The notes under the pieces are model-generated. The model searched no databases and was not told the DNA's origin. It worked only from the letters and a program-made list of their open reading frames with translations. From NCBI GenBank assembly GCA_937923375.1, contig CALAJG010000058.1, positions 1 to 5,316 of the forward strand: a stretch of 5,316 nt of DNA. The letters are read 5' to 3'. Position 1 is the stretch's first letter. Each line of letters begins with the position of its first letter. A program made the translations under genes and the position numbers. Source of the stretch: an uncultured Leucothrix sp. Lineage in GTDB: Bacteria > Pseudomonadota > Gammaproteobacteria > Thiotrichales > Thiotrichaceae. This document shows positions 1 through 5,316 of the stretch, piece after piece.

Positions 1-1
1 A

Positions 2-1711
2 AACAATGGTGACATCGACACGAACAAATGGTGGCCTTGGCAGGTCTATTTTGACACTGACGGATCAAACTCGACTGGATTTAAAATCGAAAGCAACATT
101 GGTGCAGAGTATATGTTGCAAGGTTCTGCAGTGTTCAAATATACCGGCTCAGGAACCGATTGGTCTTGGCAGTATGTCATTGCTGTAGATAATGGTGTGA
201 GTGGTCCAATTGCTGAGTTCCAAATTCCGCGTTTCGTTTTGGGCCTTCCAGATAAGCTGAGGGTTTCATTTAAGGCCAGAAACGTTGCGTTTACCGGAAG
301 TTATGCGCCGTCAGGCGTTGATACCTACCCCAAGCAGTTTAAACCTATTCCATTACACACTGAGCTATTGCACAGTCAATCTGTTATCTGGGGTGAACCC
401 GGTGGCGAATTGCCTATGACGCTGGCTCAGGATACAGCGAGGGGGGCCACAGAGCTGGTGACGACCGAAGCACATTCATTACTTGATAATCAGCTCATCA
501 CATATCTTTCTGCGGCCGGTGAGTATTACACTGCTCAGGTTGCAAATGTTGATGGAAACACCATTAGTCTGATCAAGGGGTTGGAAGCGTCAATTTCTCA
601 AGGGCAGAATCTTTGGAATTTCTATGGTGATGACTCCCATGCCAATCAATTTGGTTATTATGCGGTTGCTGATTTTGTGATGCGTAAAGCTGGTTTTGTA
701 AGGCTGAACTCAGGGAAGCACGTTCTAATGGGTGACAGTTGGTTGGATCGACCGGCTAATGATTTACCCAGATATTTGTCTGAACGTTTAAATGAAGCAA
801 CGTTCGTCAATAAAAGTATTGGCGGTTTTACATCAGCGGATGTATTAGCTAATTTTGACAGTAACGTGGCGAACCAAAACCCTGACTTTGTTTGGGTGAT
901 CGTTGGCATTAATGATGCAACCTCAGAAGTTCCGGTGGCAGATTACCTGTCTAATATGCAGAAAATTATTGCTAAAATAAGGTCAGTAGGCGCACAACCT
1001 ATTGTCCTGGACTCGCAAGTTGCTCAGCTATTCTCTGGCAGTGATGCCAAAACGCAATTGACACACAGCTATGCTCAGGCCTTATCTGATGTGGACACCA
1101 CTGTGCAATATGAACTGACCGAGCCTGTCGTTCCCCCAGAGCCTGATGCTATCTCAAACCCAAAAACCATTGTTGTTGATGCCAATTTAAATGATTGGGA
1201 TGAGCTGCAATCATTTGGTCAAGATGCGAATGATATCGATGAGGTCGGTGCTAAAGCAGACCTGCTGGAAGCATGGATGGCTCATGACGCAGACTCGTTT
1301 TATATCGCGTATAAAAACGATGGCGATATAGATCCTGTCATGTGGTGGCCTTGGCAGGTTTTCCTAGACACAGATAACAAGCAAGGCACGGGATATCAGA
1401 TCGGCAATGGCGTGGGTGCAAACTACCTGATTCAGGGCGGTTATATCTTTAGTTATATCGGAAACGGTTTTGACTGGGCATGGCAGTATCAGGAGGCAGC
1501 GGATTATCAATTGTCGGGCGGAATTGCTGAGTTAAAATTCCCTCGTGCTGCAATCAATAACCCTGATTCTATAAGCACCGTTCTTAAAGCTCGCAATGGA
1601 ATGTTTACTGGTGATTTCTCTGCATCAGGTGTGGACAGTTTCCCGGATCTGGACCAAGGACATTTTAACTATAGTTTTAGCGATACCTCGGTAGAAGAGG
1701 CGCCCAAGTAG
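2..1711 (+). CDS. Secreted-type SGNH/GDSL hydrolase with CBM9-like modules, paralog 1 (5' partial)
   Basis: The reading frame is open from base 2, so the 5' end lies outside the window; the ATG at 113 is internal, because the codons before it (NNGDID, WWPWQ, DTD) match residues 88-106 of the downstream paralog. By that alignment about 87 N-terminal residues, including any signal peptide, are missing and 569 are visible. Visible order: rest of a CBM9-like module (to about 343), a beta-rich module (about 380-628), an SGNH core (about 617-1117), a Pro-rich linker (PVVPPEP) and a second CBM9-like module (about 1166-1690). SGNH blocks are DDSH (His codon 638-640), GDSW (Ser 737-739), SIGG, and GIND (Asn 911-913). 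Block V thus precedes block I, the reverse of the usual order. The Asp three residues before His is retained here. A candidate carbohydrate esterase; substrate unknown. The SGNH and CBM9 assignments come from motifs and should be tested by profile search. Confidence 0.85.
   Translation, partial: NNGDIDTNKWWPWQVYFDTDGSNSTGFKIESNIGAEYMLQGSAVFKYTGSGTDWSWQYVIAVDNGVSGPIAEFQIPRFVLGLPDKLRVSFKARNVAFTGSYAPSGVDTYPKQFKPIPLHTELLHSQSVIWGEPGGELPMTLAQDTARGATELVTTEAHSLLDNQLITYLSAAGEYYTAQVANVDGNTISLIKGLEASISQGQNLWNFYGDDSHANQFGYYAVADFVMRKAGFVRLNSGKHVLMGDSWLDRPANDLPRYLSERLNEATFVNKSIGGFTSADVLANFDSNVANQNPDFVWVIVGINDATSEVPVADYLSNMQKIIAKIRSVGAQPIVLDSQVAQLFSGSDAKTQLTHSYAQALSDVDTTVQYELTEPVVPPEPDAISNPKTIVVDANLNDWDELQSFGQDANDIDEVGAKADLLEAWMAHDADSFYIAYKNDGDIDPVMWWPWQVFLDTDNKQGTGYQIGNGVGANYLIQGGYIFSYIGNGFDWAWQYQEAADYQLSGGIAELKFPRAAINNPDSISTVLKARNGMFTGDFSASGVDSFPDLDQGHFNYSFSDTSVEEAPK
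617..1117 (+). other. Permuted SGNH hydrolase core of paralog 1
   Basis: Seen: the block V-like string DDSH then AN..GYY.VADF (His codon 638-640), a loop of about a dozen residues, then block I GDSW (Ser 737-739), block II SIGG followed by FTS, and block III GIND (Asn 911-913). In known SGNH enzymes the order is I, II, III, V. No DxxH motif follows block III before the Pro-rich linker. The Asp at -3 from His makes a complete candidate Ser-His-Asp triad in this copy. A THSYAQAL helix-like segment downstream carries another His, also conserved in the second copy, which is the alternative candidate. Confidence 0.7.
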
Positions 1712-1735
1712 CCTGATAATTCAGTAGCTTAAAAA

Positions 1736-1764
1736 TACAGCAGCCAGTTAATTAGGCTGCTGTA
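1736..1764. terminator. Perfect 10-bp hairpin after paralog 1 (possible terminator)
   Basis: TACAGCAGCC (1736-1745) and GGCTGCTGTA (1755-1764) are perfect inverted complements around a 9-base AT-rich loop, 24 bases past the paralog 1 stop codon. On the + strand no T-run follows, so it is not a standard intrinsic terminator for gene 1 and may instead protect the mRNA 3' end. Read on the - strand the stem is followed by TATTTTTA, a better U-tract, although no - strand gene in the window would use it. The hairpin is clear from sequence; its role as terminator is inferred. Confidence 0.55.
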
Positions 1765-1787
1765 AATCAGGAAGACGCAGAATATTT

Positions 1788-1866
1788 GTATCGCTTATCT
1801 ATATGGTGCTGCCTTTAATACTGAAAGCCGGGGCATCTGGGGATATTTAAAAAGAGGAGCGATACA
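1788..1866 (+). promoter_or_regulatory. Leader region with 9-bp inverted repeat and orphan SD-like GAGGAG
   Basis: TGTATCGCT (1788-1796) and AGCGATACA (1858-1866) are perfect inverted complements 61 bases apart, in the leader of the downstream hydrolase gene. GAGGAG at 1854-1859 overlaps the start of the right arm and looks like a ribosome site, but the gene starts at 1898, 38 bases further on, and no start codon sits at proper spacing. I found no convincing sigma-70 promoter: TTTAAT at 1814-1819 is the best -10-like hexamer and lacks a good -35. The structure may be a long-range RNA stem or chance. Confidence 0.3.
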
Positions 1867-1897
1867 CTTCATCAGAACTAAATGAGCAGAATAATAA

Positions 1898-4432
1898 ATG
1901 TCAAACTTATATACCCCCACAACAATAAAATCAGTATTAGCCGCAGTTATCAGCGTATTTACTTTGAGTGTTAATGCGGCCGCAATCAGCAACTCAGTCG
2001 GTGAAAATAGCATCATAATTGATGCCAATATTAATGATTGGGCTAGTGTTTCTTCGCTCGGCTATGATGCAAATACGCTGGCTGATGTCAATGCAAAAGC
2101 GGACTATCTGGAAGGCTGGATGGCCCACGATAACACTAGCTTGTATGTGGCTTACCGTAATAATGGTGATATAGACGGAGCAGCCTGGTGGGCTTGGCAG
2201 GTCTATATTGATACCGATCTATCGACTGCAACCGGTTACAAAGGTGTTGATGGCGTAGGTGCTGATTATTTGTTACAGGGTGCGGGACTTTATAAATATA
2301 CAGGTTCGGGCACGAATTGGTCTTGGCAATTTGTTTCAGGAACTAGCAGTGCAAAAAATGGCGCAATTGCAGAATTTAAAATCCCACGTAGTTCTTTAGG
2401 GAGTCCGAGCAAATACCGCGCGGTGTTTAAAGCGCGAAACAGTGCATTTACCGGTGATTATTCAGCCTCCGGTATAGACACCTATCCTAAGTCATTTGCG
2501 CCACTGAGATTGCATGATGATCTATTATTCAGGCAGTCTGCAATCTGGGGCGAGAACGGCGGTACACTTTCAATGAGACTATCGGCTGGTGCTAGTGCTG
2601 GGTCGACACAGTTGCAGATGAATAACTCATACCCACTGCTGGATGATCAGTTAATCACTTATCTTGCAAGTAATGGTGAGTACTATACCGCTCAGGTTGA
2701 CACCGCTAATGGCCGAACAATTACTTTAAAATCCCCACTAGTGGCTGGCATCAACTCAGGTCAGAACGTTTGGAATTTCTATGAAAATGGTTCCCATCCA
2801 AATGAGTATGGCTATAGGGCGATAGCAGACTTTGCTCTTAGAAAGGTAGGAGTCAGCAATCTTAATACTGGCAGACACGTTATGCTGGGGGATAGCTGGT
2901 TTGACAGCCCGGGTGTCGGTGAGCGTTTGGCACTCCGTTTAGGCAGTGCAGTCGTGATCAATGAAGGAATTGGCGGAAATACGTCAACCCAACTGCTAAA
3001 TAGATTTGATTCAGATGTAAGCAGCCATAACCCTGACTTCGTTTGGGTCATCGCTGGTGTAAACGATTATCATAATGATGTGCCCACGGCCACTTACCTA
3101 AATAATATGCAAGGCATCATTGCAAAGATCAGCAGTATTGGTGCAGAAGCTGTTATTTTCGATTCCCCGGTTTCTCAGCTTTTCTCTGGTAGCGATGCAA
3201 GAAGGCAGTTATCCCATAGCTACTCGGAAGCATTGGCTAGTAGTGGCGGAGCGGGGTTTGTCGATTACGAGTTTGGAGCTGTTGTACCACCACCTGAAAC
3301 TGGCGATGTTTCTAACCCCAAGTCAATTACTGTAGACGGTAACCTGTCTGACTGGGCAGAGTTAGAATCGTTTGGGGTAGATGGCAACGATATCAATGAA
3401 GCCGGTGCCAGAGCGGATATTCTGGAAGGGTGGATGGCTCATGATGCTTCAACTTTCTATGTGGCGTACCGTAATGATGGTGATGTTGATCAAAGTACCT
3501 GGTGGCCGTGGCAGACATATCTGGATACAGATAATGACGTTACTACGGGATTTAAAGTTGGGAATGGCTTAGGGGCAAACTACATCATTCAGGGTGGTGG
3601 TTTGTATAAATATTCTGGTAATGGCAGTGACTGGTCATGGCGATATGTTGCAACAGCAAACTATCGGATAGCTAGAGACGTTGTTGAATTAGCCTTTTCT
3701 CGTGCTGCAATAAACAACCCATCATCACTCAGTGCGATGATGAAAGCCCGCAATGGTATATTCACGGGTAACTTTGCACAATCTGGAGTCGACAGCTACC
3801 CCAACATTGGAAGTGGTCACTTCAGCTACAAGTTCAGCGACGATCCAATTGAGCCGGAAGATAGGGTGATATCGAATCGACTCAATGACTATAGTATTAA
3901 TGTGAATGGTAGTTTATCTGATTGGAGTACCGTTACTTCATTTGGACGCGACCCGGATGATATTAGTAATGCCAATAATCTGGTAAATACTCAGGCCGAT
4001 TGGTTAGAAACCTGGGCAGCACATGACAATAATAACCTCTTTTTTGCCTACCAAAATGATGGTGCAATTGGCTCAGTAGTCTGGCCTTGGCAGATCTTTA
4101 TCGACGCTGATAATGACCCTAGCACTGGTTATAAAGTGACGAACAGTATCGGTGCAGAGTTTATACTAGAAGGTCCAAACCTACGTAGATATGGAGGGAC
4201 AGGCTCTAACTGGTCATGGAATGATGTTGGAGTTACGCCCAGCTCTACTCTTGGTTCAATATCTGAAATTGCTATCCCAAGAAACTTGATTCCAGAACTT
4301 TCTGATTTTAGGGTGATATTCAAAGCGAACAATCAAGCCTTCACCGGAAGCTTTGATGCCAGTGGCGTGGACTACTTCCCGAATAATGCAGCGACCAGTA
4401 CGTTAGGTTATTTCAGTTATTCGATGCAGTAA
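1898..4432 (+). CDS. Secreted SGNH/GDSL hydrolase with three CBM9-like modules, paralog 2
   Basis: Complete 844-residue protein. The start at 1898 is fixed by an in-frame TAA directly upstream (1895-1897); its ribosome site is weak. Residues 1-27 form a Sec signal peptide (Lys11, hydrophobic 12-25, cleavage after VNA), so the product is exported. Domain order: CBM9-like 1 (about 38-200), beta-rich module (about 213-296), permuted SGNH core (about 293-459), Pro-rich linker (VVPPPE), CBM9-like 2 (about 476-648) and CBM9-like 3 (about 664-844). Candidate catalytic residues are His300, Ser333 (GDSW), Gly359/360 and Asn389 (GVND). His300 precedes Ser333, opposite to ordinary SGNH enzymes, and residue -3 from His is Asn297, where paralog 1 has Asp. 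CBM9-like modules suggest polysaccharide attachment and SGNH enzymes often remove acyl groups from glycans, so a secreted carbohydrate esterase is the best guess. It shares most of its layout with the gene just upstream and is followed by a strong terminator. Confidence 0.9.
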   Translation: MSNLYTPTTIKSVLAAVISVFTLSVNAAAISNSVGENSIIIDANINDWASVSSLGYDANTLADVNAKADYLEGWMAHDNTSLYVAYRNNGDIDGAAWWAWQVYIDTDLSTATGYKGVDGVGADYLLQGAGLYKYTGSGTNWSWQFVSGTSSAKNGAIAEFKIPRSSLGSPSKYRAVFKARNSAFTGDYSASGIDTYPKSFAPLRLHDDLLFRQSAIWGENGGTLSMRLSAGASAGSTQLQMNNSYPLLDDQLITYLASNGEYYTAQVDTANGRTITLKSPLVAGINSGQNVWNFYENGSHPNEYGYRAIADFALRKVGVSNLNTGRHVMLGDSWFDSPGVGERLALRLGSAVVINEGIGGNTSTQLLNRFDSDVSSHNPDFVWVIAGVNDYHNDVPTATYLNNMQGIIAKISSIGAEAVIFDSPVSQLFSGSDARRQLSHSYSEALASSGGAGFVDYEFGAVVPPPETGDVSNPKSITVDGNLSDWAELESFGVDGNDINEAGARADILEGWMAHDASTFYVAYRNDGDVDQSTWWPWQTYLDTDNDVTTGFKVGNGLGANYIIQGGGLYKYSGNGSDWSWRYVATANYRIARDVVELAFSRAAINNPSSLSAMMKARNGIFTGNFAQSGVDSYPNIGSGHFSYKFSDDPIEPEDRVISNRLNDYSINVNGSLSDWSTVTSFGRDPDDISNANNLVNTQADWLETWAAHDNNNLFFAYQNDGAIGSVVWPWQIFIDADNDPSTGYKVTNSIGAEFILEGPNLRRYGGTGSNWSWNDVGVTPSSTLGSISEIAIPRNLIPELSDFRVIFKANNQAFTGSFDASGVDYFPNNAATSTLGYFSYSMQ
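2009..2497 (+). other. CBM9-like module 1 of paralog 2
   Basis: Residues about 38-200. It opens with IIIDANINDW, continues with LEGWMAHD and LYVAYRNNGDID, then WWAWQVYIDTD, GADYLLQG, a TGSGTNWSW segment, IAEFKIPR, and closes with FKARN.AFTG and SGIDTYP. The opening 'D-x-x-DW' and the later DTD/TG turn match the general look of CBM9-like sugar-binding beta-sandwiches, where exposed Trp residues bind sugar. The same signature recurs in five modules across the two genes. The family call is by motif only; DOMON-like or other beta-sandwich families are the alternative. Confidence 0.6.
2774..3274 (+). other. Permuted SGNH hydrolase core of paralog 2
   Basis: Residues about 293-459. Block V-like: NGSHPN followed by GYRAIADFALRK (His300, codon 2795-2797), then a short loop (GVSNLNTG) and the beta strand leading to GDSWFDS (Ser333, codon 2894-2896), EGIGGNTS (block II, Gly359/360), and VIAGVND (Asn389, codon 3062-3064). 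After block III come a helix, a strand ending in FDSPVSQ, the LSHSYSEAL helix and FVDYEFG, and then the linker, just where an ordinary SGNH domain would continue to its DxxH. The gap of about 12 residues between the block V helix and the block I strand is what joining the old C- and N-termini would leave. Confidence 0.7.
3323..3841 (+). other. CBM9-like module 2 of paralog 2
   Basis: Residues about 476-648: SITVDGNLSDW, ILEGWMAHD, YVAYRNDGDVD, WWPWQTYLDTDN, GANYIIQGG, GNGSDWSW, RAAINNP, KARNGIFTG and a closing GHFSYKFSD. It is the counterpart of the last module of the upstream paralog (about 1166-1690), which shares RAAINNP, KARNG, FTG and GHF.Y.FSD. It follows the Pro-rich linker after the hydrolase core. 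Confidence 0.6.
3887..4429 (+). other. CBM9-like module 3, present only in paralog 2
   Basis: Residues about 664-844: SINVNGSLSDW, WLETWAAHD, FFAYQNDGAI, VWPWQIFIDADN, GAEFILEG, GTGSNWSW, IAIPR, IFKANNQAFTG, SGVDYFP and a closing YFSYSMQ at the stop. It has a few extra residues (around NANNLVNTQ) before the WLETW segment, and only one Trp before PWQ. The upstream paralog stops where this module would begin. Its IPR, FK-A-N and GTGSNWSW segments resemble the first modules more than module 2. Confidence 0.6.
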
Positions 4433-4461
4433 CTTAGAGCTCCATCACTAATCAGTATCAT

Positions 4462-4493
4462 AGGGCGCCTTTTTAGGCGCCTTTTTAATTTTT
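4462..4493 (+). terminator. Intrinsic terminator after paralog 2
   Basis: GGCGCC (4464-4469), loop TTTTTA (4470-4475) and GGCGCC (4476-4481) form a GC-only 6-bp stem, extendable by a G-T and an A-T pair (from A4462), followed at once by TTTTT (4482-4486) and, after AA, a second T-run. It lies 29 bases past the paralog 2 stop codon. It should end the hydrolase transcript and isolates the Rieske gene downstream as a separate transcription unit. Confidence 0.9.
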
Positions 4494-4567
4494 ATACAGT
4501 CATCAAGTGTTTCTGTAGATATTGGCCTACTTGAGCATTACAAAGTACACTAGAAATTGGAATAAAC
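4494..4567 (+). promoter_or_regulatory. Probable promoter region of the Rieske oxygenase gene (weak motif support)
   Basis: A promoter is expected here because a strong terminator lies just upstream and a gene with a good ribosome site just downstream. The best sigma-70-like pair is TTGGCC (4522-4527) and TACACT (4546-4551) with an 18-base spacer, which matches consensus only partly. A 6-bp inverted repeat, TCAAGT (4503-4508) and ACTTGA (4529-4534), could be an operator half-site pair but is short enough to be chance. Confidence 0.25.
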
Positions 4568-4574
4568 GGAGGAG
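4568..4574 (+). promoter_or_regulatory. Strong ribosome binding site of the Rieske gene
   Basis: GGAGGAG ends 9 bases before the ATG at 4584, a near-ideal Shine-Dalgarno match and spacing. It fixes the start of the downstream oxygenase gene. Confidence 0.85.
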
Positions 4575-4583
4575 TAACCAGCC

Positions 4584-5316
4584 ATGATTAGCGAAGCACT
4601 CAATCGACGGATAACTCATGTAAGCAAGGGTGAACCCGCTGGAGAAGTTCTGCGTCGCTACTGGCAACCTGCTGCTTTGAGCGATGAGCTGGCGGGCGAA
4701 CGTCCGGTTGTACCGGTTAAACTGCTGGGTGAAGCACTGGTTCTATTTCGAGATGAGCAAAACGAGCTGGCGCTGATCGGTCGGCACTGCCCGCACCGTG
4801 GTGCTGACCTTAGTTACGGCAGGCTCGAAGATAATGGTCTGCGCTGCCCATTTCACGGCTGGCATTTTAATCGGGACGGACAATGCGTTGAGCAACCCGG
4901 AGAGCCCGAAGGATCGCGCACCCACGAAAGAATTAAAACCGCGTCTTACCCCGTCGTCGAGAAAAACGGCATCGTGTTTGCCTATCTGGGGCCAGGCGAC
5001 CCACCTGAATTTCCAAACTTTGACTGTTTCCGTGCGCCAGATTCTCACGTCTTTGCCTTCAAGGGTTTGTGGCAATGTAACTGGCTACAGGCGATGGAAA
5101 TTGGCATCGACCCCGCCCACGCCTCTTTTCTACATCGCTTTTTGCAGGACGAAGATCCAAGCGACGGCTACGGTAAACAGTTCCGTGATAAATCCGAAAA
5201 TACCGAACTGCCAATGACGCAGCTACTACGTGAATACCCAAGACCTGAGATTCGCGTAGAAGAAACCGACTATGGAATGAAACTGACCGCGCTGCGACAC
5301 CTCGATAATGGCATGA
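4584..5316 (+). CDS. Rieske [2Fe-2S] non-heme iron oxygenase, alpha subunit (3' partial)
   Basis: 244 residues are visible and the frame runs off the right end; family members are usually about 330-450 residues. The N-terminal Rieske domain has CPHRG (Cys69, His71) and CPFHGW (Cys88, His91), the Cys-x-His, 16 residues, Cys-x2-His pattern that holds the 2Fe-2S cluster. The start of the catalytic domain shows CNWLQAMEIGIDPAH (Asn166, Asp176, His179) and FLH (His184): the bridging Asp and the two iron-binding His residues; the third iron ligand (a later Asp) is beyond the window. The NWLQAMEIGID...H segment is typical of the phthalate-dioxygenase-oxygenase-like group of ring hydroxylases and O-demethylases. 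Such cytoplasmic enzymes use electrons from a separate reductase to hydroxylate or demethylate (often aromatic) substrates; the substrate cannot be told. There is no signal peptide. The gene is more GC-rich than its left neighbours and separated from them by a terminator, so no shared function is implied. Confidence 0.93.
   Translation, partial: MISEALNRRITHVSKGEPAGEVLRRYWQPAALSDELAGERPVVPVKLLGEALVLFRDEQNELALIGRHCPHRGADLSYGRLEDNGLRCPFHGWHFNRDGQCVEQPGEPEGSRTHERIKTASYPVVEKNGIVFAYLGPGDPPEFPNFDCFRAPDSHVFAFKGLWQCNWLQAMEIGIDPAHASFLHRFLQDEDPSDGYGKQFRDKSENTELPMTQLLREYPRPEIRVEETDYGMKLTALRHLDNGM

Noticed and set aside
113..115. ATG at 113 as the start of paralog 1
   Set aside because: Codons from base 2 already encode conserved module sequence (NNGDID, WWPWQ, DTD) matching paralog 2, so this Met is internal.
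1882..1974. Short 30-codon frame starting at ATG 1882 as a leader peptide
   Set aside because: GAGGAG is 22 bases upstream, too far; the frame overlaps the paralog 2 start and its peptide shows no leader or attenuator feature.
1795..2028. Minus-strand open frame overlapping the paralog 2 start
   Set aside because: It covers the signal peptide coding region of a convincing gene, shows no recognisable domain, and has no clear ribosome site.
3238..3300. His440 region (SHSYSEAL) and FVDYEFG as an ordinary C-terminal block V
   Set aside because: His440 lacks a DxxH context and sits in the helix that normally precedes block V; the HPN..GY..IA signature is instead found upstream of Ser333. It remains only as an alternative catalytic His.
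4522..4538. Sigma-54-like GG...GC elements before the Rieske gene
   Set aside because: The GG and GC pairs are 11 bases apart rather than the strict 12, and the flanking bases match the consensus poorly.
4798..5217. Plus-strand 139-codon open frame inside the Rieske gene
   Set aside because: The other + frame from 4584 encodes unmistakable Rieske and iron-site motifs across the same bases; this is a shifted-frame shadow, as is the - strand frame at 4743-5075.
1..5316. CRISPR arrays, tRNA or rRNA genes, insertion sequences
   Set aside because: No regularly spaced short repeats, no cloverleaf or rRNA-like stretch, and no transposase motifs or terminal inverted repeats were seen on either strand; the repeats present are coding-domain duplications.

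Overview
The window looks like the chromosome of a Gram-negative bacterium, most likely a gammaproteobacterium. This is an inference from gene style, the Sec signal peptide and the Shine-Dalgarno sites; no rRNA or taxonomic marker is present. All three real genes are on the + strand, and both window ends cut through a gene.

Positions 2-1711 and 1898-4432 hold two tandem paralogous genes for large secreted multidomain proteins. Each carries CBM9-like beta-sandwich modules (recurring DW, WWPWQ, DTD and DWSW signatures), a small uncharacterised beta-rich module and an SGNH/GDSL-type hydrolase core. The first gene is cut at its 5' end and shows two CBM9-like modules. The second is complete, has a clear signal peptide and carries three. 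The most striking point is the order of the SGNH catalytic blocks. The His-bearing block V motif (SHPN..GY..IAD), normally at the C-terminus, lies about 33 residues BEFORE the GDS nucleophile in both proteins, and no block V follows block III. This is what a circularly permuted SGNH hydrolase would look like. The pair is best read as secreted candidate carbohydrate esterases, with CBM9-like modules holding the enzyme on a polysaccharide; the substrate cannot be read from sequence.

The 186-base gap between the paralogs (1712-1897) contains a perfect 10-bp hairpin just after gene 1. It also contains a 9-bp inverted repeat with a Shine-Dalgarno-like GAGGAG overlapping its right arm, too far from the gene 2 start to serve it. 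A strong intrinsic terminator follows gene 2.

After that terminator a different unit begins. With a strong GGAGGAG ribosome site, an ATG at 4584 opens a Rieske-type non-heme iron oxygenase alpha subunit of the phthalate-dioxygenase-like group, which runs off the right end of the window. It is visibly more GC-rich than the hydrolase genes and shares no obvious function with them.
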